Below, one piece after another: positions 38,730 through 47,292 of a stretch of 64,000 nt of DNA. The stretch's first letter is position 1, and the number at the start of each line of letters is the position of its first letter. The notes under the pieces were generated by a model, which did not search any database, was not told the origin of the DNA, and saw only the letters and a list, made by a program, of their open reading frames with translations. The DNA lies in contig JAIXQP010000023.1 in NCBI GenBank assembly GCA_027485675.1, positions 1 to 64,000 of the forward strand. The letters are read 5' to 3'. The stretch is from Terriglobales bacterium. GTDB lineage: Bacteria > Acidobacteriota > Terriglobia > Bryobacterales > Bryobacteraceae. The translations under genes and the position numbers were made by a program.

Positions 38730-39907
38730 AGATTCAAACCCAAGCCGTCCATGCGGGCGACCGGAAGAAGGCCGGCGCGCATGTTCCGGTGACCACGCCG
38801 ATCTATACGGCGGCGAGCTACTCCTACGAAGACATTGAAACCACCGATCAGGTCTTCGCCCACGAGATTCCCGGCTATGCGTACGCACGCTACGACAACC
38901 CGACGAATCACGCCCTCGAAGAGCTGCTGACCGCGCTCGAAGGCGGTGCGGGGTCGCTGGCTTGTTCCACTGGCATGGCGGCGCTGCAGATTGCGATTGC
39001 GACGGCGCTGCTGGACCGGCGGAAGAAGGTGCTGGCGGCCAGTGCGCTCTACGGGGCGACGATTAACCTACTGATGAACGTGATGGGGCCGTTCGGGGTG
39101 GATACGTCGTTTGTCGACATCACGAATCTCGAGGCGGTGAAAGCCGCGATTGCGGCGGAGAAGCCGGGCTGCCTGCTGATGGAGACGGTTTCGAATCCGG
39201 TGCTGCGCGTGGGGCCGCTCGATGAGATTGCGCGGATCTGCCGGGAGGCGGATGTGGCGTTGATCGTCGACAACACGTTTGCGACGCCGCTGCTGGTGCG
39301 GCCGCTCGAACTGGGGGCGCACCTAGTGGTGCACTCGCTGACGAAGTACCTTTCGGGCCATGGCGACGTGATGGGCGGGGCGGTGACGGCGGACGAGGCG
39401 CATCTGCCGATTCTGCGGCAGATGTCGCGGACGGCCGGGCCGACGCTGGGGCCGTTTGAAGCTTACCTGGCGATGCGGGGGATCAAGACCTTTCCGCTGC
39501 GCATGGAGCGGCAGTGCGCAAATGCGGCGGCGGTGGCGCGGTTCCTGCGGGGGCTGGACGGGGTGGAACGAGTCTTCTATCTCGACGACCCGGCGCATGT
39601 GGACGCCGCGACGATTGCGCGGTTGTTTCCGGCCGGGCAGTTTGGGGCGATGGTGGCTTTCGAACTGAAGAACGCCGGGACGCCCGAGGTGTTCGCGTTC
39701 ATGAACCGGCTGCGGCTGGTGGTGAAGGCGACCTCGCTCGGCGATGTGCATTCGATGATGCTGTACCCGAAGATGGCTTCACACCGGGATTTGAGTCCGA
39801 AGCAGCGGGAACGGATGGGGATTCGGGACTCGCTCGTCCGTTTGTCTGTGGGAATTGAAGCGGCCGAGGATATCTGCGCGGATCTCGAACAGGCTCTTCA
39901 CCAATAA
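38726..39907 (+). CDS. Cys/Met metabolism PLP-dependent enzyme (cystathionine gamma-synthase/lyase type)
   Basis: 393 aa. It belongs to the PF01053 family. MKIQTQAVHAGDRKKAGAHVPVTTPIYTAASY is the typical N-terminus, with YARYDNPTN, then ETVSNPVLRVGPL and VDNTFATP. The PLP lysine is in VHSLTKYLSGHGDVMGG (about residue 210), and LRLVVKATSLGDVHSMMLYP closes the family signature. It could be cystathionine gamma-synthase, O-acetylhomoserine sulfhydrylase or a gamma-lyase; sequence inspection does not separate them. Translational coupling to cysS suggests that sulfur amino acid supply and tRNA-Cys charging are expressed together. Confidence 0.9.
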   Translation: MKIQTQAVHAGDRKKAGAHVPVTTPIYTAASYSYEDIETTDQVFAHEIPGYAYARYDNPTNHALEELLTALEGGAGSLACSTGMAALQIAIATALLDRRKKVLAASALYGATINLLMNVMGPFGVDTSFVDITNLEAVKAAIAAEKPGCLLMETVSNPVLRVGPLDEIARICREADVALIVDNTFATPLLVRPLELGAHLVVHSLTKYLSGHGDVMGGAVTADEAHLPILRQMSRTAGPTLGPFEAYLAMRGIKTFPLRMERQCANAAAVARFLRGLDGVERVFYLDDPAHVDAATIARLFPAGQFGAMVAFELKNAGTPEVFAFMNRLRLVVKATSLGDVHSMMLYPKMASHRDLSPKQRERMGIRDSLVRLSVGIEAAEDICADLEQALHQ

Positions 39908-39939
39908 AAAAAGCCGCATCCGGTAGTGCTGGATGCGGC
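39906..39939 (-). terminator. Intrinsic terminator of the PEP-CTERM gene
   Basis: GCCGCATCC (39913-39921) pairs perfectly with GGATGCGGC (39931-39939). On the minus strand the hairpin is followed directly by seven T (complement of A7 at 39906-39912). It ends transcription from 40640 leftward. The T run overlaps the stop of the PLP enzyme gene. Confidence 0.85.
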
Positions 39940-39995
39940 GTATTGTAAGGTTAAGGAGGGAGACAATCACTAACAGAACTGCGCGAAAACTGGGG

Positions 39996-40640
39996 TTACC
40001 CGCGGCGGCGGAGCTGGCTTAGGACCAGGAGGCCGGCGCCCATCAGCAGGTAGGTGCTGGGTTCGGGGACGTCACTGCCGGGGGCTTCAAAGAGGGTCTG
40101 GGAGTACCGGGAGCCAGCGGTGGGTTCGAAAAAGACGCCGTTTTTGGCGGACTTGCCTTGGCTGGCCGCGACGAGAGCGGAGGCGGCGGTAAGGATCCGG
40201 GCGTTGGTGGTGCCGGCGCCCTGGACGCGGCCGATGGCGAGTCCATCGCCGTTATCGGCGACGATGTCCCAGGCGGCGAGTCGGAAGGCGGCGGCCTGCC
40301 AGCCTTGGGTCATGGCGGGGACGTAGGAGTTGAACATCCAGGCCAGGCGCTCGCCCTGGTTGACCTGGCTGCCGGTGAGACGGTTGACCGAGACGGCGTC
40401 GAGACGGAGCGCGACGAAGGGATCGGCGCAGAAGAGGAGCGCGGTGAGCCCGCTATCGAAACGGACGCCGAGCTGGCCGGCATAGATGTTCGTGTTCTGA
40501 TTGTCGAACTTCACGGTGATCTGTTCGAACAGCGCCGGCACGGTGCCGTCGTAGGTCATGGTCATCGCAGATACTGGTGCAACCGAAAGGCCAATCAGTG
40601 CGAGGAGGTTGGTGAGGCGGTAGGTCCGTTTCCCTGTCAT
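39996..40640 (-). CDS. PEP-CTERM sorted protein
   Basis: 214 aa. The signal peptide (MTGKRTYRLTNLLALIGLSVAPVSA) and C-terminal sorting tail VPEPSTYLLMGAGLLVLSQLRRRG (PEP motif, hydrophobic helix, Arg cluster) mark an exosortase substrate destined for the cell surface. The middle (YAGQLGVRFDSGLTALLFCADPF, then AWMFNSYVPAMTQGWQAAAFRLAAWDIV) resembles the all-beta surface domains common in PEP-CTERM proteins. No exosortase gene is in the window. GATACT lies 6 nt before the ATG, and an intrinsic terminator follows, so it is a monocistronic unit. Confidence 0.85.
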   Translation of the reverse strand: MTGKRTYRLTNLLALIGLSVAPVSAMTMTYDGTVPALFEQITVKFDNQNTNIYAGQLGVRFDSGLTALLFCADPFVALRLDAVSVNRLTGSQVNQGERLAWMFNSYVPAMTQGWQAAAFRLAAWDIVADNGDGLAIGRVQGAGTTNARILTAASALVAASQGKSAKNGVFFEPTAGSRYSQTLFEAPGSDVPEPSTYLLMGAGLLVLSQLRRRG

Positions 40641-40646
40641 GGATTT

Positions 40647-40652
40647 AGTATC
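40647..40652 (-). promoter_or_regulatory. Leaderless -10 element, PEP-CTERM gene
   Basis: On the minus strand, GATACT (40652-40647) ends 6 nt before the ATG at 40640. There is no Shine-Dalgarno. Confidence 0.45.
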
Positions 40653-40759
40653 CGGTCGGGCCGCGTTTGCCCCAATGATGCATCCGGCTCAAAACAGTGG
40701 ACTTACGGGACTATAGACCGGCTGGTTCCGGCGTACTGCAGGACCTTCGGGGCTTGGCG

Positions 40760-40823
40760 TACCGCAGTACCGAACCCTTAGATCGGAAGTACCGAAAATC
40801 GGGGGAATGGGACAAAATGTCCC
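40760..40823. promoter_or_regulatory. Candidate regulatory region between PEP-CTERM and channel genes
   Basis: GTACCG occurs three times (40760-40765, 40768-40773, 40790-40795), two of them within AGTACCGAA repeats 22 bp apart, about two helical turns. A perfect inverted repeat GGGACA-AAA-TGTCCC follows (40809-40823). The 270-bp gap 40641-40910 holds no gene I can support, so these look like binding sites for the divergent pair. Confidence 0.4.
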
Positions 40824-40901
40824 CGAAGACTCCGGCGATTTGGCCGCTGCACTGAGGGAATGTGCCAAATCGTCCCATTACCTTTGGGGCTGTGGTCCGG
40901 C

Positions 40902-40910
40902 TGGTATGAT
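40902..40910 (+). promoter_or_regulatory. Extended -10 promoter, voltage-gated channel gene (leaderless)
   Basis: TGGTATGAT is an extended -10 (TGnTATGAT). The hexamer ends 6 nt before the ATG at 40917. A second in-frame ATG at 40911 would start inside the spacer, so 40917 is preferred. Confidence 0.55.
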
Positions 40911-40916
40911 ATGCCG

Positions 40917-41723
40917 ATGAAAAGTTGGCGGCGGAAGGTGCACGACCTGCTGGAGCCGGGCGAGCAGGCCTCTCCCTGGGAGCAGTTGTTTGACGTCCTC
41001 ATTCTGCTGGTCATTCTCGTCAGCGTCAGTGTCGTCGTCTTGCAGTCGATGCCGGAGCTCGCGGTCTACGACCCGCTGTTTTCGAAAATCGAGGCATTCG
41101 CCGTCTACTTCTTTTCGGTGGAGTACCTGGCGCGGCTGTGGACCGCTCCGGAGATCGAAACGTACGGCGGCGGCTGGCGAGGGCGGTTGCGGTACGCGTT
41201 CAGTTTGATGGCGTTGGTGGACCTGGCGGCGATTCTGCCGTTCTATCTGGCGGCTTTCGCGGACTCGAACACGGTGGTTTTCCGGCTGCTGCGGGTGTTC
41301 CGGCTGGTGCGGGTGCTGAAGTTTGGCCGCTACCACTCCTCGATTGGGATTCTCGGCCGGGTGCTGCTGTCGCGGCGGGAGGAGTTGGTGGTGTCGGTGG
41401 GTTTGGTTTTGGCGTTGGTGGTGATTACCTCCACGTTGATGTATGCGGTGGAACATGATGCGCAGCCCAAGGTGTTTTCGAGTATTCCGGCGTCGATGTG
41501 GTGGGGAGTGGTGACGCTGACGACGGTGGGCTACGGCGATGTGTATCCGGTGACGGCGCAGGGCAAGGTAGTGGCAGGGATTTCGGTGTTGCTGGGGGTG
41601 GGTTTGTTTGCGCTGCCGGCGGGAATTCTGGCGGGCGGCTTTTCTGAGGAGCTGGCGCGGAGCAAGCGGGAGGAGGGCGGGAAGTGCTGTCCGCATTGCG
41701 GGAAGTCGCTGTCGGAGGAGTAG
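40917..41723 (+). CDS. Six-helix voltage-gated potassium-type channel with C-terminal zinc knuckle
   Basis: 268 aa. Six transmembrane helices are visible. S4 carries the voltage-sensor charges at every third residue (R123, R126, R129, R132, K135, R138 in FRLLRVFRLVRVLKFGR). A pore loop has the K+ filter TVGYGD (203-208), followed by S6 with a Pro-containing gate (GLFALPAGILAGG). The short cytoplasmic tail ends in CCPHCGKSL (257-265), a half zinc-ribbon that is unusual on such a small channel and could tetramerise or sense metal or redox state. The start was chosen from the promoter position. It is followed 41 bp later by a metal-type TonB receptor. Confidence 0.85.
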   Translation: MKSWRRKVHDLLEPGEQASPWEQLFDVLILLVILVSVSVVVLQSMPELAVYDPLFSKIEAFAVYFFSVEYLARLWTAPEIETYGGGWRGRLRYAFSLMALVDLAAILPFYLAAFADSNTVVFRLLRVFRLVRVLKFGRYHSSIGILGRVLLSRREELVVSVGLVLALVVITSTLMYAVEHDAQPKVFSSIPASMWWGVVTLTTVGYGDVYPVTAQGKVVAGISVLLGVGLFALPAGILAGGFSEELARSKREEGGKCCPHCGKSLSEE

Positions 41724-41749
41724 AAAAACGAAATCTGTGATTGATCTTG

Positions 41750-41758
41750 TGTTATCAT
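41750..41758 (+). promoter_or_regulatory. Extended -10 promoter, His-rich TonB receptor gene (leaderless)
   Basis: TGTTATCAT is an extended -10 with TATCAT (41753-41758) ending 6 nt before the ATG at 41765. This supports 41765 over the in-frame TTG at 41741. Confidence 0.55.
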
Positions 41759-41764
41759 TATCGG

Positions 41765-43990
41765 ATGGTTTTCCCTCTCGTCCTTGTCGCCGCCGTTTTT
41801 CTGGTGGCGCCGCTCGTTGCGCAATCCTCAGCGTCTACCGGCAGTATTGCCGGGAAGATCACGCTCGCCGCGACCGGGAATCCTTTACATCACGCTTCGG
41901 TTCTGCTGCTGCCACTGGGCCGGGTAGTGGAATCCGACGACGATGGGCTCTACCGGTTCGCGGATGTGCCGGTGGGAAAGTACACGCTGGTGGCGAACGT
42001 GAATGGTCTGAGCGGAGAGCGGATTCCGGTGGCGGTGACGGCCGGCGGGACGGCGACGGCGGACTTTGTGCTCGCGATCTCTCCCCTGCGGCAGGAGATC
42101 ACCGTGACCGCGTCAGGGCGGCCGGAGACGACGCTCGAAGCCTTTAGTTCGGTTTCCTCCCTGGACACGCTGGATCTGGCGACGAAAGCGGCGGCCTCGC
42201 TGGGCGATGTATTGGACGGCCAGCCGGGCGTAGCCAAGCGCAGCTTTGGGCCGGGAACCGGGCGTCCGGTGTTGCGCGGATTCGATGGCGACCGGGTTTT
42301 GATTATGCAGGATGGGGTGCGGACCGGCTCCCTTTCGAGCCAATCGGGGGACCACGGGGAGCCGCTGGACCCGCAGTCGTTAGAGCGGGTGGAGGTGGTG
42401 CGGGGGCCGGCGACTCTGCTTTATGGCTCGAACGCGATTGGCGGGGTGGTGAACATGATTACGGGCCATCACGAGGCCCAGAGCGCCGGGCACGAGGGTC
42501 TGCACGGGTATCTGTCGACGATCGGAGGGACGAACAACGGGCTGCACGGGGGTAGCGCCGGCCTGGACTATGGCGTGGGCCGCTGGGTCTTCCGGATGGG
42601 TTCGGGGGGACAGCGAACGTCCGACTACCGGACGCCGGTGGACCGGATCTTCAATTCGGCGACCCGGACCTATTCCGGCCAGGCGGGGGTGGCGCGGTAC
42701 GGCGAACGCTCCTGGTTCAACCTCTCTTACAACACGCAGCGGGGAACCTATCAGGTGCCGAACGCGGAACTCGAGGAAGAGGAGCACCACGAGGGCAAAG
42801 AGGAGGAGCACGAGGGGCATGGCCACGAGTCGGTGCGGCTGCCTTTCACGCGGCAAGGGGTTCGGCTGGCGGGAGGTTTCCGGAACCTGAACCGGCCGAT
42901 TGAAGGAATTCAGTACAGCTACAACTACACCGACTGGCGCCACAACGAGGTGGCCGGCGGCGAGATTGAGAACCAGTTCTTCAACAAGCAGTCGGACTAC
43001 CGGGTGGTCTTCGAGCAGCGCCGTTCCGGCCGGCTCTCGGGCAGTTTTGGCGGCTGGGGGTTGCGGCGCGACTACAAGGCTATCGGCGCGGAAGCGATTA
43101 CGCCGCCGGTGGTGCAAAACGCCTTGGCTGCTTTCGCGGTGGAGACGCTGAGCTTGTCCGACCGGGTGCGGATGCAGTTTGGCGCGCGCCTCGAGAACAA
43201 CCGCTTTCGGCCGGAGGGGCTGCGGAACCGCTCGTTTACGGGGCTGTCGGGGTCGGTGGGGGTGAACGCTTCGGTTTGGGACGGGGGCGTGTTCGTGGCG
43301 AACTATAACCACTCCTACCGGGCTCCGGCGATTGAGGAGTTGTACGCGAATGGGCCGCACCTCGGCAATTTGACCTTTGAGGTCGGTAGCGCGAATCTGC
43401 GGCGGGAGCGTGGCGATGGCTTGGACCTTTCGCTGCGTCACACGACGAATCGGGTGCGGGCGGAGTTGAACTACTTCTACTACCGGATGCGGGATTTCGT
43501 CTTTCTGGCTCCGACGGGCAAGCGCGAGGATGGGCTGCCGGTGGCGGAGTATTCCCAGGCGAACTCCCGGTACACGGGCGTTGACGGGCGGATTCAGGCG
43601 GGGCTGCACAAGAATGTGTGGCTGAACCTGGGGTTTGACACGGTGAACGCGGAGCTGACCGGGCTGGGCACGCCGCTGCCGCGGATTCCGCCGGTGCGGG
43701 GCCGGGTGGGGTTCGATCTGCGAGCGGGGCGTTGGAGCCTGTTGCCGGAGGTGGTGATGTCGAATCAGCAGAACCGGGTCTATTTGACCGAGACGGAGAC
43801 GGCCGGCTTCGCTGTGTTCAACCTGCGGGGGACTTATACGGTGACGACGCAGCATACGATCCACCTGTTCGGGGTGAACTTCTTCAACGCGGGCAACCGG
43901 CTTTACCGGAACCATCTGTCGTTCATCAAGGACGTCGCGCCGGAGATCGGCCGGGGCGCTTCGTTCAGCTATTCGGTTCGCTTCTTCTAG
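41765..43990 (+). CDS. TonB-dependent receptor with His-rich loop, probable metal (zinc) uptake
   Basis: 741 aa. The signal peptide is MVFPLVLVAAVFLVAPLVAQ. A short carboxypeptidase-regulatory-like domain (SIAGKITLAATGNPLHHASV, then YRFADVPVGKYTLVANV, about 25-105) precedes a plug (RPVLRGFDGDRVLIMQDGVRTGSLS, then LERVEVVRGPATLLYGSNAIGGVVNMIT) and a beta-barrel ending in GASFSYSVRFF. A loop near residues 335-360 is rich in Glu and His (EEEEHHEGKEEEHEGHGHE). That is the hallmark of ZnuD-like zinc receptors, where such loops capture metal at the surface. The barrel is smaller and more canonical than the other receptors here. No Zur box is recognisable upstream. Confidence 0.85.
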   Translation: MVFPLVLVAAVFLVAPLVAQSSASTGSIAGKITLAATGNPLHHASVLLLPLGRVVESDDDGLYRFADVPVGKYTLVANVNGLSGERIPVAVTAGGTATADFVLAISPLRQEITVTASGRPETTLEAFSSVSSLDTLDLATKAAASLGDVLDGQPGVAKRSFGPGTGRPVLRGFDGDRVLIMQDGVRTGSLSSQSGDHGEPLDPQSLERVEVVRGPATLLYGSNAIGGVVNMITGHHEAQSAGHEGLHGYLSTIGGTNNGLHGGSAGLDYGVGRWVFRMGSGGQRTSDYRTPVDRIFNSATRTYSGQAGVARYGERSWFNLSYNTQRGTYQVPNAELEEEEHHEGKEEEHEGHGHESVRLPFTRQGVRLAGGFRNLNRPIEGIQYSYNYTDWRHNEVAGGEIENQFFNKQSDYRVVFEQRRSGRLSGSFGGWGLRRDYKAIGAEAITPPVVQNALAAFAVETLSLSDRVRMQFGARLENNRFRPEGLRNRSFTGLSGSVGVNASVWDGGVFVANYNHSYRAPAIEELYANGPHLGNLTFEVGSANLRRERGDGLDLSLRHTTNRVRAELNYFYYRMRDFVFLAPTGKREDGLPVAEYSQANSRYTGVDGRIQAGLHKNVWLNLGFDTVNAELTGLGTPLPRIPPVRGRVGFDLRAGRWSLLPEVVMSNQQNRVYLTETETAGFAVFNLRGTYTVTTQHTIHLFGVNFFNAGNRLYRNHLSFIKDVAPEIGRGASFSYSVRFF

Positions 43991-43992
43991 AC

Positions 43993-44001
43993 TGGTACCC
44001 T
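43993..44001 (+). promoter_or_regulatory. Possible extended -10 promoter, MATE gene (leaderless)
   Basis: TGGTACCCT has the TGn extension and a TANNNT hexamer ending 6 nt before the ATG at 44008. It begins just after the receptor stop codon. Confidence 0.4.
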
Positions 44002-44007
44002 AACAGA

Positions 44008-45345
44008 ATGCTTTCGGTTCGCGGCCACGTGCTCCGCATGGCCGCGCTCGCCTGGCCAATTATTGTCGCCGAACTCGGCTGGATGTCGATGGGCCTGGTG
44101 GATACCGTCATGGTGGGCCCGTTGGGCAAAGAAGCCATCGGCGCTGTGGGCGTGGCGAATATCCTATACGACACCTTCGGGATCTTCTCGCTCGGCTTGC
44201 TGCTGGGTTTGGACCCGCTGGTAGCGCAGGCCTTCGGCGCGGGACGGCCCGCCGAGGCGAACCGGTACCTGCGTCAGGGCGTGTGGCTGGCGCTGTTTCT
44301 GACGCCGCCGACGATGGTGATGGCGCTGAGCCTGCCGGTGCTGATGCAGTGGATTGGCGTGCAGGGGGAGGTGCGGGCGCTGGCGGAACCGTACATTCTG
44401 GCGCTGTCGACGGGAACTCTGCCCCTGCTGCTTTACGCCGCATTCCGGCGGTTTCTGCAGGCGACCAACCGGGTCCGGCCGGTGATGATTGCCCTGGTTT
44501 CGGCCAACCTGATCAATGCCGGGGCTAACTACGTGCTGATCCACGGCGCCTGGGGGTTGCCGGCGTTTGGGGTAACCGGATCGGGGTGGGCGACGGCGGC
44601 GGCCCGGGTCTTTCTGGCGGGCGCGCTGATTGTGGCGACTTACTGGGACGACGTCACCGGGCTTTGGGCCAAGGGACAGCGCTGGGGAAAGCCGCGGCTC
44701 GACGACTTGCGGGAACTGCTACGGCTGGGGGCGCCGGCGGCGGGGCAGATCGGCTTGGAGATTGCCGTCTTCGGGGCGGCGACCATGTTGGCCGGGCGCC
44801 TATCGACCGCTTCGCTGGCGGCCCACCATATTGCCTTGAACATGGCGGGGGTGACGTTCATGGTGCCGCTGGGGATCTCTTCGGCGGGAGCGGTCGCCGT
44901 GGGGCAGGCGCTGGGCCGGGGCGAGCCGGAGGAGGCCAAGCGGGCGGGTTGGGTGGCGCTGGGTTTTGCGGCGAGCTTCATGATGGTGGCGGGAGGGGTG
45001 TTCGCGTTGGCGCCCCAGTTGGTGCTTGGCGCGTTCACGGATGATCCGGAGCTGTTGGCCATCGGGGTGGGGCTGCTGCGAATCGCCGCGGTGTTTCAGC
45101 TTTTTGACGGGTTGCAGGTGGCGGCGACGGGCGTTCTGCGCGGGGCGGCGGAGACGCGGCTGCCGATGCTGGCGAATCTGGCCGGGCATTGGGCGCTGGG
45201 GCTGCCCCTGGGCTACTATCTCTGCTTTGCGCGCGGCATGGACGCCGCCGGACTGTGGGCCGGCCTGTCGGTAGGGCTGATTGTGGTGGCGGTGGTGCTC
45301 GTGTGGCAGTGGTGGCGATTGCCGCTGCGGCCTGTGTCATCCTGA
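44008..45345 (+). CDS. MATE family efflux transporter
   Basis: 445 aa, about 12 transmembrane helices in two homologous halves. The first half opens MAALAWPIIVAELGWMSMGLVDTVMVGPLGKEAIGAVGVA, and the second has LGAPAAGQIGLEIAVFGAATMLAGRLSTASLAAHHIALNMAGVTFMVPLGIS. It is a Na+- or H+-driven exporter of cationic drugs or metabolites in the inner membrane. The start is the ATG at 44008; the longer frame lies inside the TonB receptor gene. The DUF58 gene begins 4 bp after its stop. Confidence 0.9.
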   Translation: MLSVRGHVLRMAALAWPIIVAELGWMSMGLVDTVMVGPLGKEAIGAVGVANILYDTFGIFSLGLLLGLDPLVAQAFGAGRPAEANRYLRQGVWLALFLTPPTMVMALSLPVLMQWIGVQGEVRALAEPYILALSTGTLPLLLYAAFRRFLQATNRVRPVMIALVSANLINAGANYVLIHGAWGLPAFGVTGSGWATAAARVFLAGALIVATYWDDVTGLWAKGQRWGKPRLDDLRELLRLGAPAAGQIGLEIAVFGAATMLAGRLSTASLAAHHIALNMAGVTFMVPLGISSAGAVAVGQALGRGEPEEAKRAGWVALGFAASFMMVAGGVFALAPQLVLGAFTDDPELLAIGVGLLRIAAVFQLFDGLQVAATGVLRGAAETRLPMLANLAGHWALGLPLGYYLCFARGMDAAGLWAGLSVGLIVVAVVLVWQWWRLPLRPVSS

Positions 45346-45349
45346 AGCC

Positions 45350-46408
45350 ATGCGCCGGTTCTGGCAGCGACTGAAGAAGGCCCTGCGGCCGCGGATTGCG
45401 CAGCGGATTACCCGGGCCGGGCTTTGGTTTACCATCACGATTTTGCTGACGGGCGTGGGCGCGTTTCTTTCGGCCAATAATCTGATCTTTCTGATTCTCT
45501 CGGCGCTGCTGGCGACGCTCGTGGTGAGTGGCAACCTGAACCGGTTAACGCTGGCGGGTCTGGAGGTGGAGTTTGAGCCTCCCGAACACCTGTTCGCGCA
45601 GGAGACCGCCTCCGGACGCATCGTGATTCGGAACACGAAGTCCTGGTTCCCAAGCTTTGCCCTGCGCCTTTCGAGCGCGAACGATGATGGACTGCGGCTG
45701 CCGGTGTTCATTCCGTTGATCGCGCCGGGGGACGTGGTGACGTTTTATGGGGATGTGCGGTTCCGGCGCCGGGGCCGCTACCGCGAGAACGGCTTTGAGT
45801 TCTCGTCGCGGTTTCCGTTCGGCTTTGCCGAGCGCCGAGCCGCGGTGACGCTTCTGGCGGAGGTGTTGGTGTACCCGGAGTTGGAGGAGCGTTGCTTGAA
45901 CGAGCCGCTCTTCGTTGAACTGTTAGCGGAGGCGGAGGTCCGCCGGCAGGGCCGGGGTACGGAGTTTCATCAACTGCGGCCTTACCGGTTTGAAGACGAC
46001 GCCCGGCATATCGACTGGCGGTCTTCGGCGCGGCACGGCGAGATGTATCTGCGGGAGTTCGCCGTCGAGCAAATGGAGGACGTGGAGTTGTGGCTCGACC
46101 TGGGCGGTTGGCGTCTGCCGGAGTTTGAACAGGCCGTTCGCGCCGTCGCGTCGCAGTCGTTTGAGTTGAACCGGCGCGGGCTGCGGGTTACGCTGCGGAC
46201 CCAGGAGTGCGACCTGGCCGTACCGGAACAGACCGACATCTACGGGTTGCTCAAGTATCTGGCGCTGGTGGAGGCGGAGCCGTTGGCGCGGCCGTTTTCG
46301 GAGTCCGGCGTCTCGGCCGCCGCGCAGATTTTGCTCTATACCCCGGTGCGCGAGCGGGCGCCGGCGGCTTTACTCCACCGGGCCATCTGCCCGAGCGAGC
46401 CTGCTTAG
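45350..46408 (+). CDS. DUF58 domain membrane protein
   Basis: 352 aa. Two transmembrane helices near the N-terminus (about 25-65) are followed by a beta-rich region and the DUF58 core (GRGTEFHQLRPYRFEDDARHIDWRSSARHGEMYLREF, about 205-240). DUF58 proteins usually stand beside MoxR ATPases and VWA proteins in chaperone or envelope operons. Neither is adjacent here. It begins 4 bp after the MATE gene, so it is probably translated from that message. Its stop overlaps that of the convergent protease on TTAG (46405-46408). Confidence 0.85.
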   Translation: MRRFWQRLKKALRPRIAQRITRAGLWFTITILLTGVGAFLSANNLIFLILSALLATLVVSGNLNRLTLAGLEVEFEPPEHLFAQETASGRIVIRNTKSWFPSFALRLSSANDDGLRLPVFIPLIAPGDVVTFYGDVRFRRRGRYRENGFEFSSRFPFGFAERRAAVTLLAEVLVYPELEERCLNEPLFVELLAEAEVRRQGRGTEFHQLRPYRFEDDARHIDWRSSARHGEMYLREFAVEQMEDVELWLDLGGWRLPEFEQAVRAVASQSFELNRRGLRVTLRTQECDLAVPEQTDIYGLLKYLALVEAEPLARPFSESGVSAAAQILLYTPVRERAPAALLHRAICPSEPA

Positions 46409-47286
46409 GACGGGCGGCGGCGCAGGAGGAAGATCGCCGTGAGTCCGGCGCCGAACAAGAGATAGGTCCCTGGTTCCGGCACCGCGCTGATCGCCGAACT
46501 GGTCCAACTCCGGGCCATCTCGTCGTAGAGATTGATGTGTAAGCCGAAGTAACTCCCGGAGGTATAAGCTCCGGACGAGACTTGCGGGACCGTGCTCGCC
46601 GAGGCGATGCCGATGATGACGTTATTCAGAAACATCGGGCCACCGGAGTCCCCCGCGGCGATGATTCCATAGTTCGCCGGTTCACTGGACGACGCAAAGT
46701 CATGGCCCGTGATCAGAGGGCTATCCAGTTCGCCCGCCAGAATGCCCAGCAGGCGATTCTGCGCGGCGCGGCGCGTGCCCCCCGGCAATGCTCCGGAGGG
46801 GTTGCCGCCGAGCCCATAGCCGACCATATCGACGACGGTTCCCGTCGTGTCGCTGAACACGAGCGGAACCGTGCCGTTGGTGATCGTGTAAACGGAGGCG
46901 TCCAGGGGCGCTGCGGTCGCCAGACGGAGAATGGCGAGGTCGTACTCCTGAATCCCCGAGTTCGAAGCGCGATTGGCGTAGAGCGGGTGGAGTTCGGCGC
47001 TGTTCACCCCTACCGTGGCGAGGCCGGAGGCGGTCTGGAAGGTGACGTTCCAATTGTTGGCTGGGGCCACGCAGTGGCCGGCGGTGAGGATGACGGTGGG
47101 CGCGACCAGGGCGCCGGTGCAGCCGAAGGAGCCGCCGGCGGTGTAAGTGCCCACGATGCTCGCTACGCCGGTGAACGAATTGTTGCCCGTGATGTAGCCA
47201 GGCGACGACGTATTGTGAATCGTAATCCCGCTGGCCGTGGCGCCGGTGAGGCACAGGAGAAGAGCGCACTGGCGGACAGATGCCAT
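46405..47286 (-). CDS. Trypsin-like (S1) serine protease with PEP-CTERM tail
   Basis: 293 aa. After a signal peptide, the chymotrypsin fold shows a complete triad: His in TAGHC (about 70), Asp in YDLAILRL (about 118) and Ser in GDSGGP (about 215). The C-terminus VPEPGTYLLFGAGLTAIFLLRRRPS is a PEP-CTERM sorting signal, so the protease should be processed by an exosortase and displayed or released at the surface. It is one of two PEP-CTERM proteins within 7 kb. TAACTT lies 6 nt before the ATG. Confidence 0.9.
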   Translation of the reverse strand: MASVRQCALLLCLTGATASGITIHNTSSPGYITGNNSFTGVASIVGTYTAGGSFGCTGALVAPTVILTAGHCVAPANNWNVTFQTASGLATVGVNSAELHPLYANRASNSGIQEYDLAILRLATAAPLDASVYTITNGTVPLVFSDTTGTVVDMVGYGLGGNPSGALPGGTRRAAQNRLLGILAGELDSPLITGHDFASSSEPANYGIIAAGDSGGPMFLNNVIIGIASASTVPQVSSGAYTSGSYFGLHINLYDEMARSWTSSAISAVPEPGTYLLFGAGLTAIFLLRRRPS

Positions 47287-47292
47287 ACCCTG

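Noticed and set aside
40653-40904. Sigma54 (-24/-12) promoter for the PEP-CTERM gene
   Set aside because: TGGCAC occurs on the minus strand near 40860, but no TTGC follows at the required spacing.
41724-41764. Zur-type operator before the His-rich receptor
   Set aside because: The A+T-rich stretch is explained by the extended -10, and no convincing dyad is present.
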